55,006 nucleotides of DNA, from positions 1 to 55,006 of IMG/VR virus record IMGVR_UViG_3300010430_000053; one strand, written 5' to 3'. Shown here in pieces: positions 30,817 to 39,403 of the stretch; the first letter of the stretch is position 1; every line of letters starts with the position of its first letter. Made by a program: the position numbers and the translations under genes. Origin of the DNA: a virus. The notes under the pieces are model-generated. The model did no database searches. It had not been told where the DNA came from and worked only from the letters and a program-made list of their open reading frames with translations.

Positions 30817-31293
30817 ATGACTATCAAGGTTGAAGTTGGAAAGTATTATCGCACCCGTGAAGGCCTGAAGGTTGGTCCAATGAGTAAACCTGTTTGGCGG
30901 GGCCTTGTTAATGACCCTGAAGGTGAACTTTGGAACGAATCAGATGGGGTCCACGGTGATCGGGATTCCCGCACCTCAGTGATCAGTAACGTCCATCGTA
31001 AAGACCTCATAGCCGAATGGACCGACGAACACGAAGACAAGCCCAAGACGTGGGGTGAAATGTCCGATGCTGAGAAGGGTGCGCTGCTGCTGGGTCAGCA
31101 TAATGGCGCAAGAATTCAGTGGTTAGGTATTCGTGGTTGGCGTGATGTCGAACGCAGAGAGTTCTTCATTGACACTCGTGCCTACCGCATCAAGTCAGAA
31201 CCAAAGTTTACACCTGATGAGCTGGCCGAGATTGCCGAAATGGTGGCAAAAGAACTGTGCCAACGCATCCTAATGGAGAAAGACAATGACTGA
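30817..31293 (+). CDS. Hypothetical protein with GC-richer sequence
   Basis: A 158-aa acidic protein, not recognised. Segments: YYRTREGLKVGPMSKPVWRG, then WLGIRGWRDVERREFFIDTR, and a helical end EIAEMVAKELCQRILMEK. Its bases are visibly richer in G+C (CGC, GCC, GTG codons) than its neighbours, suggesting recent acquisition, perhaps from a host-related genome. GAAGGAG precedes the ATG. Overlaps the next gene by 8 bp. Confidence 0.65.
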   Translation: MTIKVEVGKYYRTREGLKVGPMSKPVWRGLVNDPEGELWNESDGVHGDRDSRTSVISNVHRKDLIAEWTDEHEDKPKTWGEMSDAEKGALLLGQHNGARIQWLGIRGWRDVERREFFIDTRAYRIKSEPKFTPDELAEIAEMVAKELCQRILMEKDND

Positions 31294-31486
31294 TGATGAA
31301 ATTCTTAAGGCTGCTGAACGTATCCAACGTAAGCGTAATCTAGGTTATCAACTAAGGGAGGCCAAAGCTAGTATAGGTAAAGCTTTTCTTCATGTAACCA
31401 ACGATCATGGATATGATGAAGAGTTTGAGCTTGACAGAGAGGGTTTGACTGCGTTACAAGAGGTTCTAGGATACACTGTAGAGTAA
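31286..31486 (+). CDS. Small hypothetical protein
   Basis: A 66-aa charged protein (DDEILKAAERIQRKRNLGYQ, then AFLHVTNDHGYDEEFELDRE). Overlaps the upstream gene by 8 bp. Not recognised. Confidence 0.6.
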   Translation: MTDDEILKAAERIQRKRNLGYQLREAKASIGKAFLHVTNDHGYDEEFELDREGLTALQEVLGYTVE

Positions 31487-31501
31487 AAGGAGAAGTTACT
31501 T

Positions 31502-31984
31502 ATGAATATTGATTATCGTATCGGAGACATGTTCAAAGGTGAACATAAGTATATTGCTCATGGGTGTAACGCCCAAGGCGTCATGGGTTCTGGTGTAGCA
31601 AAGATTGTTAAAGATAACTACTACTATGCCTTTAAGGGTTATGCTAGTTGGTATCGTGACTGTGGACTTAAGTTAGGTCAGGTAATCAGATCTTCCGTCT
31701 CACACCAAGAGTTTGGATTAGGTAACAAACCAACAATCTTTAACTGTATCACTCAAGACCACTATGGTACAGATCAACGGTATGCTAACTACGGAGCTAT
31801 TCAAAGTTGTATCCAAGAGATTGATTACTACATGTGTAACCATACTAAACTAGGTTCTAAGGAAGAAGTAGCTTTCCCTATGATTGGTGCTGGTCTAGCT
31901 GGTGGTGACTGGGGTATCATCTCTAAGATCATTGAACGTGAATCTAATTACTTCCAGCCTGTAGTTTATGACTTTACACCATAA
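31502..31984 (+). CDS. Macro-domain protein (ADP-ribose binding or processing)
   Basis: A 160-aa single macro domain. The ADP-ribose pocket is visible as YIAHGCNAQGVMGSGVAKIV (residues 17-36) and the second loop as VAFPMIGAGLAGGDWGIISK (residues 122-141), the Poa1p/ADP-ribose-1''-phosphatase-like pattern. Such enzymes remove or bind ADP-ribose groups. It lies 290 bp before the NAMPT-like gene, so a shared role in NAD/ADP-ribose handling is likely. It starts behind AGGAGAAG. Confidence 0.88.
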   Translation: MNIDYRIGDMFKGEHKYIAHGCNAQGVMGSGVAKIVKDNYYYAFKGYASWYRDCGLKLGQVIRSSVSHQEFGLGNKPTIFNCITQDHYGTDQRYANYGAIQSCIQEIDYYMCNHTKLGSKEEVAFPMIGAGLAGGDWGIISKIIERESNYFQPVVYDFTP

Positions 31985-32033
31985 CTTAGGTGTGTTACTA
32001 CAGTTATAACGAAACAAACAAGGAGAAAAATTA

Positions 32034-32273
32034 ATGAAGATTTATGTTTTTGCTAAAGGTACGGGTGATGGTTCTGTGCGACTTGTCTATACTAAAGATA
32101 AAGATTTCTTTAGTTCCATCTGTGAGGCAGAAGATTATCCATATGACCCTTATGAGGATTTTGGTGCTAATGAGACACCTTCTGTAATTAACCTGCCTGA
32201 TGATTTTGATATTGACACATTAGGTGTGAAAGTGTATGAAACAGCAGAAGAATACCTCAAGGAGTATAACTAA
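32034..32273 (+). CDS. Small acidic protein upstream of NAMPT
   Basis: A 79-aa acidic protein (YVFAKGTGDGSVRLVYTKDK, then LPDDFDIDTLGVKVYETAEE). It ends on the first base of the NAMPT-like gene, so the two are coupled. Not recognised. Confidence 0.65.
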   Translation: MKIYVFAKGTGDGSVRLVYTKDKDFFSSICEAEDYPYDPYEDFGANETPSVINLPDDFDIDTLGVKVYETAEEYLKEYN

Positions 32274-33832
32274 TGGAACAACAATATAACCTGATGTACA
32301 TGGCAGACTTCTACAAAGTCTCTCATAAGGCACAATACCCAGAGAATGTAACTAATGTTTCATCTACTCTGGTGGCTCGTGGGGCTAACTACAATGATCA
32401 AATCTCTAAAGATCGTTTCTTTTGGTTTGGTGCTAAGCTGTTTATTGAGAAGCTCAAGAGTTTCGAAAGTTGGTTCTTTGATATGAACCATAATGAAATT
32501 GCAGAGGTTGTAGGGGAGTACAAAACTTTCCTAGATAATCGTCTTGGGGGTGACAATAGTGTGGACCACTGGATTGACCTGTGGTATCTTGATCAAAGAC
32601 TTCCTATCACTATCCATATTCAACCAGAACGTACATGGCAGGACTTCCAGACACCTCTTGTTGTAGTTGAGAATACTCATGAAGAATTTGCTTGGTTGAC
32701 ATCTTTCATTGAAACCACTATGCTCTCCAATGTCTGGGGTGTAACTACTGCTGCTAACCGTGCTGCACATATCCGACAGACTATCGAAAGCTTCATGGAA
32801 GGTTACTCTGATGATGAACTGGCTGCTGTTGACTTCATGGGACACGATTTCTCTTATCGTGGGATTCTTGGTGATGAAGGTGCTGTACTTACTGGGTGTG
32901 GCCATCTGTCGGTGTTTAAAGGTTCTGATACTATCCCCGCTGCACGGGCTATGGAACGTGTATATGGAGAGGTCACTGGGTTTTCTGTCCCGGCTACTGA
33001 GCATTCGGTAATGTGTGCTGGTGGTCAGGAGACAGAGGCTGAGACCTATAATCGTATCCTTGATATCTACCCTTCTGGTATCGTCTCTATTGTTAGTGAT
33101 ACTTGGGATTACTTTAAGGTTCTAACTGAGACTATCCCTGCTATGAAGGACCGTATCATGGGTCGTGATGGTAAGGTAGTTATCCGTCCTGACTCTGGTG
33201 ACCCTGTAGATATCGTCTGTGGTGTACCTTTTAAGGTAATCGAATCTGGGGTAGATATTGAGGATTGGGTCAGTGATTACATTTGGGATGCAGCTATTAA
33301 AGATGTACCTCATGGTGAAATGGGGGATATGGAGGCGGAGGTTATCGTGTCTCAAGGTGGACAAGCCTACGTAGCTACTGCTGACCTATTCTGGAATCGT
33401 TATGATAAACAGTACTATTTCCTTGACGAAATAGAGGACCTTAAGGTTGAACCTATTGATATGACACCAGAACAGAAGGGAACTCTGGAACTACTGGATG
33501 AAACTTTTGGTCATACTCTGGACTCTGCTGGCCTTAAGGTACTTGACAGTCACATTGGAGTGATCTATGGTGATGGTATGAACCAAGAACGTATCAAAGC
33601 TATGTTGACACGGATGGTAGCTAAGGGTTACAGTCCTCTGAACATCGTCTTTGGTATTGGTGCCTACACCTACCAGTTTATGACACGGGATGAACTGGGA
33701 TTTGCCTTCAAAGCTACTGCTGTTAAACAAGATGGTGAATGGGTGTCTATCCAGAAAGACCCTAAGACTGATCCGGGTAAGAAGTCTTTGACAGGTCGTC
33801 AGGATACCTATGGTATGGAACTTGTGTTTTAA
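32273..33832 (+). CDS. Nicotinamide phosphoribosyltransferase-like enzyme (NAMPT/Namat type)
   Basis: A 519-aa protein of the NAMPT family. Typical segments include LMYMADFYKVSHKAQYPENV at the start, then VDFMGHDFSYRG and SVPATEHSVMCAGG (about residues 180-250), the phosphate-binding VVIRPDSGDPVDIVCG (about 300-315) and VFGIGAYTYQFMTRDELGFAFKATAV near the end. Known members join nicotinamide with PRPP to give NMN. In phage NARP1 systems the homologue (Namat) joins nicotinamide with ADP-ribose-pyrophosphate to give NAD+. The Prs-like gene at 34415 makes the NARP1 option attractive. Confidence 0.93.
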   Translation: MEQQYNLMYMADFYKVSHKAQYPENVTNVSSTLVARGANYNDQISKDRFFWFGAKLFIEKLKSFESWFFDMNHNEIAEVVGEYKTFLDNRLGGDNSVDHWIDLWYLDQRLPITIHIQPERTWQDFQTPLVVVENTHEEFAWLTSFIETTMLSNVWGVTTAANRAAHIRQTIESFMEGYSDDELAAVDFMGHDFSYRGILGDEGAVLTGCGHLSVFKGSDTIPAARAMERVYGEVTGFSVPATEHSVMCAGGQETEAETYNRILDIYPSGIVSIVSDTWDYFKVLTETIPAMKDRIMGRDGKVVIRPDSGDPVDIVCGVPFKVIESGVDIEDWVSDYIWDAAIKDVPHGEMGDMEAEVIVSQGGQAYVATADLFWNRYDKQYYFLDEIEDLKVEPIDMTPEQKGTLELLDETFGHTLDSAGLKVLDSHIGVIYGDGMNQERIKAMLTRMVAKGYSPLNIVFGIGAYTYQFMTRDELGFAFKATAVKQDGEWVSIQKDPKTDPGKKSLTGRQDTYGMELVF

Positions 33833-33835
33833 TTA

Positions 33836-33873
33836 TTGACAAACAGTTGAGACTGGCTTAGGTTGGTCTCAAC
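33836..33873 (+). promoter_or_regulatory. Dyad promoter for the 33894 gene
   Basis: TTGACA (33836), 17 bp, TAGGTT (33859). Perfect 8-bp arms GTTGAGAC (33846..33853) and GTCTCAAC (33866..33873) enclose the -10 box. Confidence 0.7.
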
Positions 33874-33893
33874 AACAAACAAAGGAGATTCTC

Positions 33894-34235
33894 GTGAAAT
33901 TTATCTGGGAACGTGAAGATATTCAAGGTGGCCGCAAGATCGTAGCACCGACACTAAAAGGTGGCACAGAAGCCATTATTGCTTGGAATGGTTTGTCTGA
34001 AAAAGATGAACCTCGTAGATGGACTATTGTAGAGACTTCTACAGATGGTCGAGTACATGGACAGCATAAACCGGCTACAGAGTCCTCTGAATGTGTTTGG
34101 GAGAGTAGTGGACAAAAATTGGAGCTTGACCCTAAAACTAAAAACCTTATTTGGGTTAACTTTACTAAGGAAGAATTGGTAGATCATCTAAATAACTATG
34201 GACATCAGTGGATTCCTCTGGTAACTATAGCCTGA
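33894..34235 (+). CDS. Hypothetical protein
   Basis: A 113-aa protein rich in Trp and charged residues (MKFIWEREDIQGGRKIVAPT, then EPRRWTIVETSTDGRVHG and LVDHLNNYGHQWIPLVTI). Located between the NAMPT-like and Prs-like genes and under its own dyad promoter. Not recognised. Confidence 0.65.
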   Translation: MKFIWEREDIQGGRKIVAPTLKGGTEAIIAWNGLSEKDEPRRWTIVETSTDGRVHGQHKPATESSECVWESSGQKLELDPKTKNLIWVNFTKEELVDHLNNYGHQWIPLVTIA

Positions 34236-34256
34236 AGTAAAATAGAGGAGTAACTC

Positions 34257-34412
34257 ATGTTACTAGTAGTTGTCGTAGTGACAGAGGGTTGGTTTATCAC
34301 CTTGACACAAACCAACGAATACCTTATGAACAGTGTAGAAGAGTGTGAGACTGTAGCAGAAATTATACATCAAACAACACCTAACACTGTAGCTTATTGT
34401 AAAGGAGAATGA
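34257..34412 (+). CDS. Small two-Cys protein with hydrophobic start
   Basis: A 51-aa protein (MLLVVVVVTEGWFITL, then SVEECETVAEII and a second Cys in AYCKGE). It resembles 51489..51677 in layout and could be secreted or membrane-anchored. Good site TAGAGGAG before the ATG. Its stop overlaps an ATG of the next frame. Confidence 0.6.
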   Translation: MLLVVVVVTEGWFITLTQTNEYLMNSVEECETVAEIIHQTTPNTVAYCKGE

Positions 34413-34414
34413 CT

Positions 34415-35104
34415 ATGGAAACTTTTAAGTACTATCGCCGGGGTCAAGGTGAGCTTGACACAAGCAATTTCCCTGAAATTGTAGCTCAAGGTGAAGTGAC
34501 TGTAGATCGTCTTGATGAAAAGACTTTCACTTCTCTATCTTGCTTTATGATTTACCTCCGTCTAGAGAAGGTTAAAACTCCGTTCCCTCTTAAGATTAAA
34601 GGTTATGTTAACCATATGAGGGCTGACAAAGACTTGTATGACCCAGCTAAACACTACAGCCTACTCTCTAGTATTTTTAACATTGAGTGTTATCAAGTAC
34701 AGCATGACTCACGTTATGGTATTGTGTCTGCAAAAGTAGACCCTTTTGACGTGATGTATGACTTGGAGTTGGACCATAAGTGGTGTACTTTGTTTGTGGG
34801 GGCTGATTCTTCTGTACCAAAGTTCTTTCCTTCTATAGATACTTATGCTAATAAGGTACGTGAGAATGGTAAGGTGGTCTCTCTAGACTTTGATATGCCT
34901 AAGAAACATCAGATCAAACGTGTTGTTATTGTAGATGACCTTCTTGGGGGTGGAGCTACTGTTAAGATGTTGGTTGACAAGATCAAAGAAAGTGGCTACA
35001 AAGGTGAAGTATACCTTTGGGTTCAATATAATGAAGGGATTCATAAAGGTGAGTTCTTAAATCAGTTCAATGGTTACTACATTGGGCAAGATATCAGTAA
35101 ATAA
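34415..35104 (+). CDS. Ribose-phosphate pyrophosphokinase-like enzyme (Prs/Adps type)
   Basis: A 229-aa protein with the PRTase-type ribose-phosphate loop VVIVDDLLGGGATVKMLVDK (about residues 168-187) and a Prs-like GYVNHMRADKDLYDP segment near residue 67. Prs enzymes are about 310 aa, so this is a short member. In the NARP1 pathway the Prs homologue Adps puts pyrophosphate on ADP-ribose, and the NAMPT homologue then makes NAD+. The ATG at 34415 is preferred over 34409 because GGAG is seven bases away. Confidence 0.82.
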   Translation: METFKYYRRGQGELDTSNFPEIVAQGEVTVDRLDEKTFTSLSCFMIYLRLEKVKTPFPLKIKGYVNHMRADKDLYDPAKHYSLLSSIFNIECYQVQHDSRYGIVSAKVDPFDVMYDLELDHKWCTLFVGADSSVPKFFPSIDTYANKVRENGKVVSLDFDMPKKHQIKRVVIVDDLLGGGATVKMLVDKIKESGYKGEVYLWVQYNEGIHKGEFLNQFNGYYIGQDISK

Positions 35105-35116
35105 GGAGAATAACAT

Positions 35117-35518
35117 ATGTTTAATATTGGTGATCGTGTTCGTCTGAGTGAGCAAGGTAAGGCCCTATGGGCCAAAGGTGAATCTAACCCTGACTGTGAA
35201 GGTACGGTAGCGGTGGATGGGTTTTGGTCGGATGGTTTCACAGACTCTGTAGATTGGGACAATGGGCGAGGTAATAGCTACAGAGAAGGAGATCTTGAGT
35301 TGGTGGAACCTAAAGTTGACCTAGAGGTTTTTGTAGAAGGTCTTAATCAATATCAAGTAAAAGAACTTAAGAAACTTCTTGACACAACTAAAGTTACACT
35401 CTACAGTGCTAATGGACAGAAGTGGGGTAAGAAGAGAATCCCTGAGTCTAAACTTAAAATGACTTACAAGTTGTCCAATGGTACAGTTAAAAGTGAAATT
35501 AAAGTGGAGAATGTATAA
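35117..35518 (+). CDS. Hypothetical protein with SH3-like start
   Basis: A 133-aa protein. The first 60 residues (MFNIGDRVRLSEQGKALWAK, then GTVAVDGFWSDGFTDSVDWD) look like a small SH3/KOW-like barrel, followed by a helical basic part (QVKELKKLLDTTKVTLYSAN). Good site AAGGAGAA. Function unknown. Confidence 0.6.
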   Translation: MFNIGDRVRLSEQGKALWAKGESNPDCEGTVAVDGFWSDGFTDSVDWDNGRGNSYREGDLELVEPKVDLEVFVEGLNQYQVKELKKLLDTTKVTLYSANGQKWGKKRIPESKLKMTYKLSNGTVKSEIKVENV

Positions 35519-35519
35519 C

Positions 35520-35729
35520 ATGGCTAAAGTAAATACTAACGTAAGTACTCTGAGTAAGAAGTATAAGAGTCAGGAACGTAAGTGGGAGATGATCTCACGT
35601 AATAAATCTAATGGTAGTCTCCGTGCTTCCCTACATCAAGAGAAGGCTAACACTTCTGATGTAAATAAACGGGCTGTGATCCAACGACAGATTGATGCGA
35701 TTAGTCAAGGTAAAGGTGTAACACAATGA
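35520..35729 (+). CDS. Small basic hypothetical protein
   Basis: A 69-aa basic protein (AKVNTNVSTLSKKYKSQERK, then SLRASLHQEKANTSDVNKRA). The ATG at 35520 is preferred over an upstream in-frame ATG within the previous gene. Overlaps the next gene by 4 bp. Confidence 0.6.
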   Translation: MAKVNTNVSTLSKKYKSQERKWEMISRNKSNGSLRASLHQEKANTSDVNKRAVIQRQIDAISQGKGVTQ

Positions 35730-36094
35730 ATGGACTTATGTGGGTTCTCTATCTGGCCTCTATTCTTCCTAGTTTGGCAACTTACCTAGTTGTAATTTTG
35801 GTTGCTTCTTTTGGTGTGATCCTTATTCTATGGTTCTTTTGGGAAATGCACTATGACACAACACCCGGAGTAACTAAACCACCCCGTAAAATGCTTATTA
35901 AAACTATTGTAGCTGTATTGCTCTCAGGTGTAATCTGTGCGATCATCCCTGATAAGGAGACTATCTACCTGATGGCAGGAGCTAAAGGAACTGAGATTGT
36001 AGTTGAGTCCGAAGCTGGTCAAGAAATCTTGAGTGATATTCAAGAGGTGATCAAACATCAACTTGGAGAACTTAAAGGAGAGATTAATGAGTGA
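35726..36094 (+). CDS. Membrane protein, three predicted helices
   Basis: A 122-aa protein with hydrophobic segments at about residues 4-20, 20-40 (TYLVVILVASFGVILILWFF) and 54-72 (LIKTIVAVLLSGVICAII), then a charged C-terminal tail (EIVVESEAGQEILSDIQEVI). Probably inserted in the host inner membrane; function unknown. Confidence 0.7.
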   Translation: MNGLMWVLYLASILPSLATYLVVILVASFGVILILWFFWEMHYDTTPGVTKPPRKMLIKTIVAVLLSGVICAIIPDKETIYLMAGAKGTEIVVESEAGQEILSDIQEVIKHQLGELKGEINE

Positions 36095-36284
36095 TATTGT
36101 AGCTCTTAAACATAGACATAAGGCTGAGTATTACCTACTCCCTATTGAGGATGATAAAAACATGATCATGGAGTACAACTACAGAACTAAAACATGGATT
36201 CTACGTGAGGGTGGAATGGCTTGGTCCTACATGGCAGGCATGAAGGTCTATGAACCTTTGTATGAATTGGTGGTTGACAAGTAG
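36087..36284 (+). CDS. Small hypothetical protein
   Basis: A 65-aa protein (MSDIVALKHRHKAEYYLLPI, then RTKTWILREGGMAWSYMAGM). The ATG at 36087 has AAAGGAGA upstream and overlaps the membrane-protein gene by 8 bp. A dyad promoter for rIIA lies over its end. Confidence 0.6.
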   Translation: MSDIVALKHRHKAEYYLLPIEDDKNMIMEYNYRTKTWILREGGMAWSYMAGMKVYEPLYELVVDK

Positions 36285-36302
36285 AGACCTAACCATTACA
36301 TA
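36274..36302 (+). promoter_or_regulatory. Promoter for the rIIA-like gene
   Basis: TTGACA (36274), 17 bp, TACATA (36297). Short arms ACCTA (36287..36291) and TAGGT (36301..36305) surround the -10 box. Confidence 0.7.
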
Positions 36303-36336
36303 GGTTATATCAAGAGAAACAAGGAGAGAGTTACAC

Positions 36337-38325
36337 ATGATTATCCAACAAGCAACTAAAGGTACAGTCACTAACGTTATGGATAGTGCTGAGTTTGGTA
36401 TCCAGAATTCTGGTAAGATGTTCAAGATGGTTATCTCAGGTCTGTACTCAAAGAAGGCCGAGAGTATTACTCGTGAGATTTGGTCTAATGCTTTTGATGC
36501 TCATTGCATGAAAGGTACACCAGATCGTCCTTTCGAAGTAACTCTCCCTTCCACCTTCCGTCCTGAGTTTAAGGTACGTGACTTTGGTGAAGGTCTTTCC
36601 TATGATTGGATGAAAAAGAACTACACAATCCTTGGTCATAGCTCCAAGGAAAATACTAACCTTGCTGTTGGTAAGTGGGGCGTTGGTCGTATGTCTCCTA
36701 TGTCATACACTGACACCTTCTCTGTAGTATCTATCCATGAGGGCATTAAGACCTCATACAATGTTACTATGGAAGGTTCTGGTGAACCTCGTCTGAATGT
36801 TCTTATTCCTCCAATGGAAACAGAAGAAGAATCTGGTCTTGAGATTAGTTTTCCTGTAGCACGTCCTGATTATCAGTCTTTCATTCAGGCAGCTAATCGT
36901 GTATCACTTGGTTTTAATGTTAAGCCTGTGGTTATTGGTCAGAAGTCTTTCGAATGGCCTAAGTTTGAACGTAACACAGAGGGCGAAGGTTACTCTACAT
37001 TCTCTGTGAGTGGCATGGGTATTGGTACTTGCCTTATCCAGATGGGTTGTGTTATCTATCCTGTAAACCTCAATGAACTAGACTTGGATTATAACACTAA
37101 GTCTATTATCCAACAAATGAGGATCATCATGGATGTACCTATTGGTGCTGTAGAGGTTACAGCCTCTCGTGAAGACCTTTCGTATGGACCTAAGGAACCT
37201 ACTAAGAATTATCTGAGAGGGCGTGTGATGGGTATTGTAGCCTCTCTGGTTAAGGATGCTAGTGTAGGCCTTGATAAGTGTAAGACGCCTTATGAGGCCT
37301 TCCAGTTCATTCGTAACAGTGGCCTTCCACATAGCCTTAAGACCCAACTTAAGTGGGGCGACTATGATAAACTACACAGTTCGTACACTATGCCTTACGT
37401 AACTGCTGTGTTCCATAAGAATTACACTAAGGCTGTTAAGACAAGCACCAGAAGTACCTCACAATCTGTAAATGCAATTTTTGTGTCTTATAATAAAGGT
37501 CCAAAGAATGACGTTAGAGCAGAAGCACGGGTACGTAGCTGGGTAGTCTCTACAGGTACTCGTGTTGAGTACACTTTGTTGGTACGTCTTGAATGGGATA
37601 AGGAGACTAAAACATATGTTGAAGATGATCTTACAAAAGTTAAACAATTTTTTGGTACGTCACTGGTTCGTAACGTGTCTGATCTTTCTGATGTTACCCC
37701 AGTAAAACGTACAGCCTCTAAAGCTAAGGCGTATGATGCTTTCTGGAACGACATTGAAGTTGACATGGATCAAGGTGGGTTCTACTTTGAGAGTTACAGT
37801 GGAAATGTAGAAGGGGTTGGTTACAGATACCATGGGTTGAACTACAAAAGCATCCCGGAGATTGGCTCTAAGCAAGTAGTGATTGTACCTAAGACACTCT
37901 GGAAACGGTTTGAGGCTAATGATAAGTGGACTAAGATTGTACCTACCCTAAAGAAATGGGTTGAGGGCAACATTAAGCCTTTACAAGAGGTGTTAGAGAA
38001 GTCTAACTATCGTGATGGTATTGGACTACAGAAACGTAAGGATATGTTCTCTGGTATTATTAAAACCTACTATAACGAGCTTGATAAGGTTAAAGACTCA
38101 CACGTTGGTTTTAACCATTACCAGTGTAGCTACCTTATTGATATGTTTAGCAGTGCAGCATCTGATGTTAGTAGTAAGCCTCATACTCTAGATAGTCTGG
38201 AAGATAAAATCTATAGGGATTACCCTTTGCTGGACTGCTACCAACATAGTATTACGTCTAAGTTGGATGCCTACACGCAGTATGTTTTGGCACTAGATGC
38301 CTTTCGTGCTAAAAATAAGTCTTGA
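36337..38325 (+). CDS. rIIA-like protein (GHKL ATPase)
   Basis: A 662-aa protein. The Bergerat ATP-binding fold is seen as REIWSNAFDAHCMKG (Asn/Asp at about residues 51-54), VRDFGEGLSYDWM (about 81-93) and NLAVGKWGVGRMSPMSYTDT (about 108-127). This is the rIIA pattern of T4-like and many marine phages. It is followed by an rIIB-like gene, as in T4. In T4 the pair counters exclusion by the lambda rex system; here the role is likely host-defence or membrane related. Confidence 0.88.
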   Translation: MIIQQATKGTVTNVMDSAEFGIQNSGKMFKMVISGLYSKKAESITREIWSNAFDAHCMKGTPDRPFEVTLPSTFRPEFKVRDFGEGLSYDWMKKNYTILGHSSKENTNLAVGKWGVGRMSPMSYTDTFSVVSIHEGIKTSYNVTMEGSGEPRLNVLIPPMETEEESGLEISFPVARPDYQSFIQAANRVSLGFNVKPVVIGQKSFEWPKFERNTEGEGYSTFSVSGMGIGTCLIQMGCVIYPVNLNELDLDYNTKSIIQQMRIIMDVPIGAVEVTASREDLSYGPKEPTKNYLRGRVMGIVASLVKDASVGLDKCKTPYEAFQFIRNSGLPHSLKTQLKWGDYDKLHSSYTMPYVTAVFHKNYTKAVKTSTRSTSQSVNAIFVSYNKGPKNDVRAEARVRSWVVSTGTRVEYTLLVRLEWDKETKTYVEDDLTKVKQFFGTSLVRNVSDLSDVTPVKRTASKAKAYDAFWNDIEVDMDQGGFYFESYSGNVEGVGYRYHGLNYKSIPEIGSKQVVIVPKTLWKRFEANDKWTKIVPTLKKWVEGNIKPLQEVLEKSNYRDGIGLQKRKDMFSGIIKTYYNELDKVKDSHVGFNHYQCSYLIDMFSSAASDVSSKPHTLDSLEDKIYRDYPLLDCYQHSITSKLDAYTQYVLALDAFRAKNKS

Positions 38326-38358
38326 CAAGTAACTCGGGTTACACTAAAGTAACCTGAG
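38322..38358 (+). promoter_or_regulatory. Dyad promoter for the rIIB-like gene
   Basis: TTGACA (38322), 17 bp, TAAAGT (38345). Ten-bp arms CTCGGGTTAC (38333..38342) and GTAACCTGAG (38349..38358), with one G-T, enclose the -10 box. Confidence 0.75.
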
Positions 38359-38381
38359 ATAACAAACAGGAGAAACAAAAT

Positions 38382-39338
38382 ATGACAAACGTAATCTATA
38401 CATACAGTGGTGATAGTGTCACTGTGGTTCTTAATGGTGAGATCTTTACTATCACCTCCAGTGAAAAGTCCTATGACTCTCTGGTTAAAGAGCTTAAGAA
38501 AACTACACATGATGTGGAAGCTATTGGAGACCTTCTGGATAAGCGTAAGGCTGTCGAGAAGTTCAGCCAAGGCTCCGTGACAATTGAAGGCTCTACAGTC
38601 CTCTACAAAGGTGAGGAAGTTAATGACTCTCTGACTGAGAAGATGGTAACCCTGATGGATGAAGGGTTTAACATTGGTCCTTGGGTCAACTTCTTTGAGA
38701 ACCTTATGGAGAATCCTTCTTTCCGTAGCCGTAAGTGTCTGTTTAACTTCCTTGAGAAGTTCCAAGCACCCTTCACTGAGGATGGTTGTTTTGTTGCATT
38801 CAAACGTGTAGACCAGAACTTCAAAGACCTTCGTACACATAAGATGGATAACTCTGTAGGTGCTGTAGTTAAAATGAACCGGAGTGATGTGGATGATGAT
38901 CCTAACAACACATGTTCCTCTGGTCTTCACGTAGCAGCGTCTAGCTATCTGGACAGTTATGCCAATGCTTCTCGTGCTAAGACTATTATGCTTAAAGTTA
39001 ACCCTCGTGATGTGGTAGCTGTACCCCATGATTACAACTTTGCTAAGATGCGGGTGTGTCAGTATGAAGTGATTGCAGATATCACTGTAGAGCAGATGGC
39101 TGATCTTGAGTCTCGTACTGTTGTTACCGATGACTGGGAAGTGTTTGATTGCACTGCCGACGATGATGACTGGGAAGTTGGTGATTATATCACTTGTACA
39201 GACCCTAAGGGGGTAGACTACTTGACAGCAGGTAATCGGTATCTTATCACAAGAGTAGATTACTATGACGACACTGTTAAGGTGGTTGATGATGATGGTG
39301 ACGAGGTGTGGCTAGACTTCGATGGTAGCAGTTACTAA
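38382..39338 (+). CDS. rIIB-like protein
   Basis: A 318-aa protein. Residues about 75-200 match the rIIB pattern: FSQGSVTIEGSTVLYKGEEV, GPWVNFFENLMENPSFRSRK, LFNFLEKFQAPFTEDGCFVA, and CSSGLHVAASSYLDSY followed by VNPRDVVAVPHDYNFAKMRV. The C-terminal 70 residues are a separate acidic SH3-like tail (DDWEVGDYITCTDPKGVDYL). Partner of the rIIA-like protein directly upstream. Confidence 0.88.
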   Translation: MTNVIYTYSGDSVTVVLNGEIFTITSSEKSYDSLVKELKKTTHDVEAIGDLLDKRKAVEKFSQGSVTIEGSTVLYKGEEVNDSLTEKMVTLMDEGFNIGPWVNFFENLMENPSFRSRKCLFNFLEKFQAPFTEDGCFVAFKRVDQNFKDLRTHKMDNSVGAVVKMNRSDVDDDPNNTCSSGLHVAASSYLDSYANASRAKTIMLKVNPRDVVAVPHDYNFAKMRVCQYEVIADITVEQMADLESRTVVTDDWEVFDCTADDDDWEVGDYITCTDPKGVDYLTAGNRYLITRVDYYDDTVKVVDDDGDEVWLDFDGSSY

Positions 39339-39341
39339 GTC

Positions 39342-39380
39342 TTGACAATAGTGTAGCTCTGGAGTAATCTGGGGCTACAC
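39342..39380 (+). promoter_or_regulatory. Dyad promoter for the 39404 gene
   Basis: TTGACA (39342), 17 bp, TAATCT (39365). Perfect 7-bp arms GTGTAGC (39351..39357) and GCTACAC (39374..39380) enclose the -10 box. Confidence 0.7.
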
Positions 39381-39403
39381 AAGATACAAAAAGAGGAGTT
39401 ATT

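Noticed and set aside
34302-34330. Promoter inside the 34257 gene (TTGACA-N17-TATGAA)
   Set aside because: It matches the layout, but TTGACA arises often in this genome from Leu-Thr or Leu-Asp codon pairs, and no dyad or leader supports it.
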